From a virus: a DNA stretch of 64,000 nt. The stretch covers positions 1 to 64,000 of the IMG/VR virus record IMGVR_UViG_3300044639_001298; one strand, given 5' to 3'. The notes below the pieces were generated by a model. That model had not been told where the DNA came from. It ran no database searches and saw only the letters and a program-made list of their open reading frames with translations. Within the stretch, counting starts at the first letter, position 1. Every line of letters starts with the position of its first letter. Below are positions 63,886 to 64,000 of the stretch, one piece after another. Made by a program: the position numbers and the translations under genes.

Positions 63886-64000
63886 TTACACTAAGTATGC
63901 TACCGTTTTAATAACCGATTGTTTTGTATTGTCATCTTTGTAGACGGTAATAGATAAAGTATCACCATCATTTATTTGTATGGTTTCTAAATCATCCCCA
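63886..64000 (-). CDS. C-terminal end of an unidentified gene, cut by the window edge
   Basis: The minus-strand frame from the window edge to a TAA at 63888-63886 reads GDDLETIQINDGDTLSITVY then KDDNTKQSVIKTVAYLV. The strand-rich, acidic end has no recognisable motif. It stops immediately next to the stop of the plus-strand mini-gene, leaving no room for a terminator between the two. It probably belongs to the same late structural region as the sheath gene. Confidence 0.65.
   Translation of the reverse strand, partial: GDDLETIQINDGDTLSITVYKDDNTKQSVIKTVAYLV

Overview
The window is a stretch of a large, AT-rich, T4-like (contractile-tailed) phage genome, or a prophage or metagenomic contig of one. 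Virtually every gene reads on the minus strand. The T4-type parts recognisable from sequence are tail sheath (gp18-like), tail tube (gp19-like), a gp26-type tail/baseplate protein, tape measure, baseplate wedge proteins (gp25-, gp6- and gp53-like), UvsX, RNase H/FEN nuclease, a gp32-like SSB, a DnaB/gp41-type helicase, a TOPRIM primase, a RuvC-like resolvase and both class I ribonucleotide reductase subunits. No integrase, tRNA, CRISPR array or insertion sequence was seen.

Several independent signs point to a host in the Bacteroidetes, probably Flavobacteriia. The tail fibres carry repeats like those of the flavobacterial gliding adhesin SprB. The SSB gene has a TTTG-N19-TATATTTG promoter, which is the Bacteroidetes sigma consensus. 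The SSB ends in a DLPF tip. NrdA and NrdB resemble the eukaryote/Bacteroidetes type. Genes start after A-rich leaders without Shine-Dalgarno sequences.

Layout, read along the minus strand from high to low coordinates. 64000-57700: end of an unknown gene, a lone plus-strand helix-turn-helix-like mini-gene, sheath, a 45-residue peptide, a HAD phosphatase with a capsid-targeting-like leader, tube, a gp26-type protein, a 39-residue peptide and the tape measure. 55900-42400: three coupled baseplate genes for proteins of 2031, 105 and 2329 residues, then two small genes. 41400-32900: replication, recombination and nucleotide genes. 32850-17570: baseplate wedge and a run of very large tail proteins. 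17560-2140: an adhesin region of SprB-like, proline-threonine-rich and collagen-like fibres, with two glycosyltransferases in the middle. 2131-1: resolvase, a small protein with a capsid-targeting-like leader, primase and the first codons of another gene.

The main points for follow-up are these. (1) A fibre and glycosyltransferase island may make O-glycosylated, SprB-mimicking fibres. (2) Three unrelated proteins carry short N-terminal helices ending in the [L/I]-x-E cleavage consensus of T4 prohead protease, one of them a HAD phosphatase. (3) A TATTTAT element recurs upstream of most structural transcription units and is a candidate phage late promoter. (4) The last domain of the collagen-like fibre is split by a CGC-TGA-C +1 frame break. 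(5) The giant baseplate proteins carry OmpA-like and glucosaminidase-like segments. Every functional statement rests on reading the sequence by eye; no database search was run.
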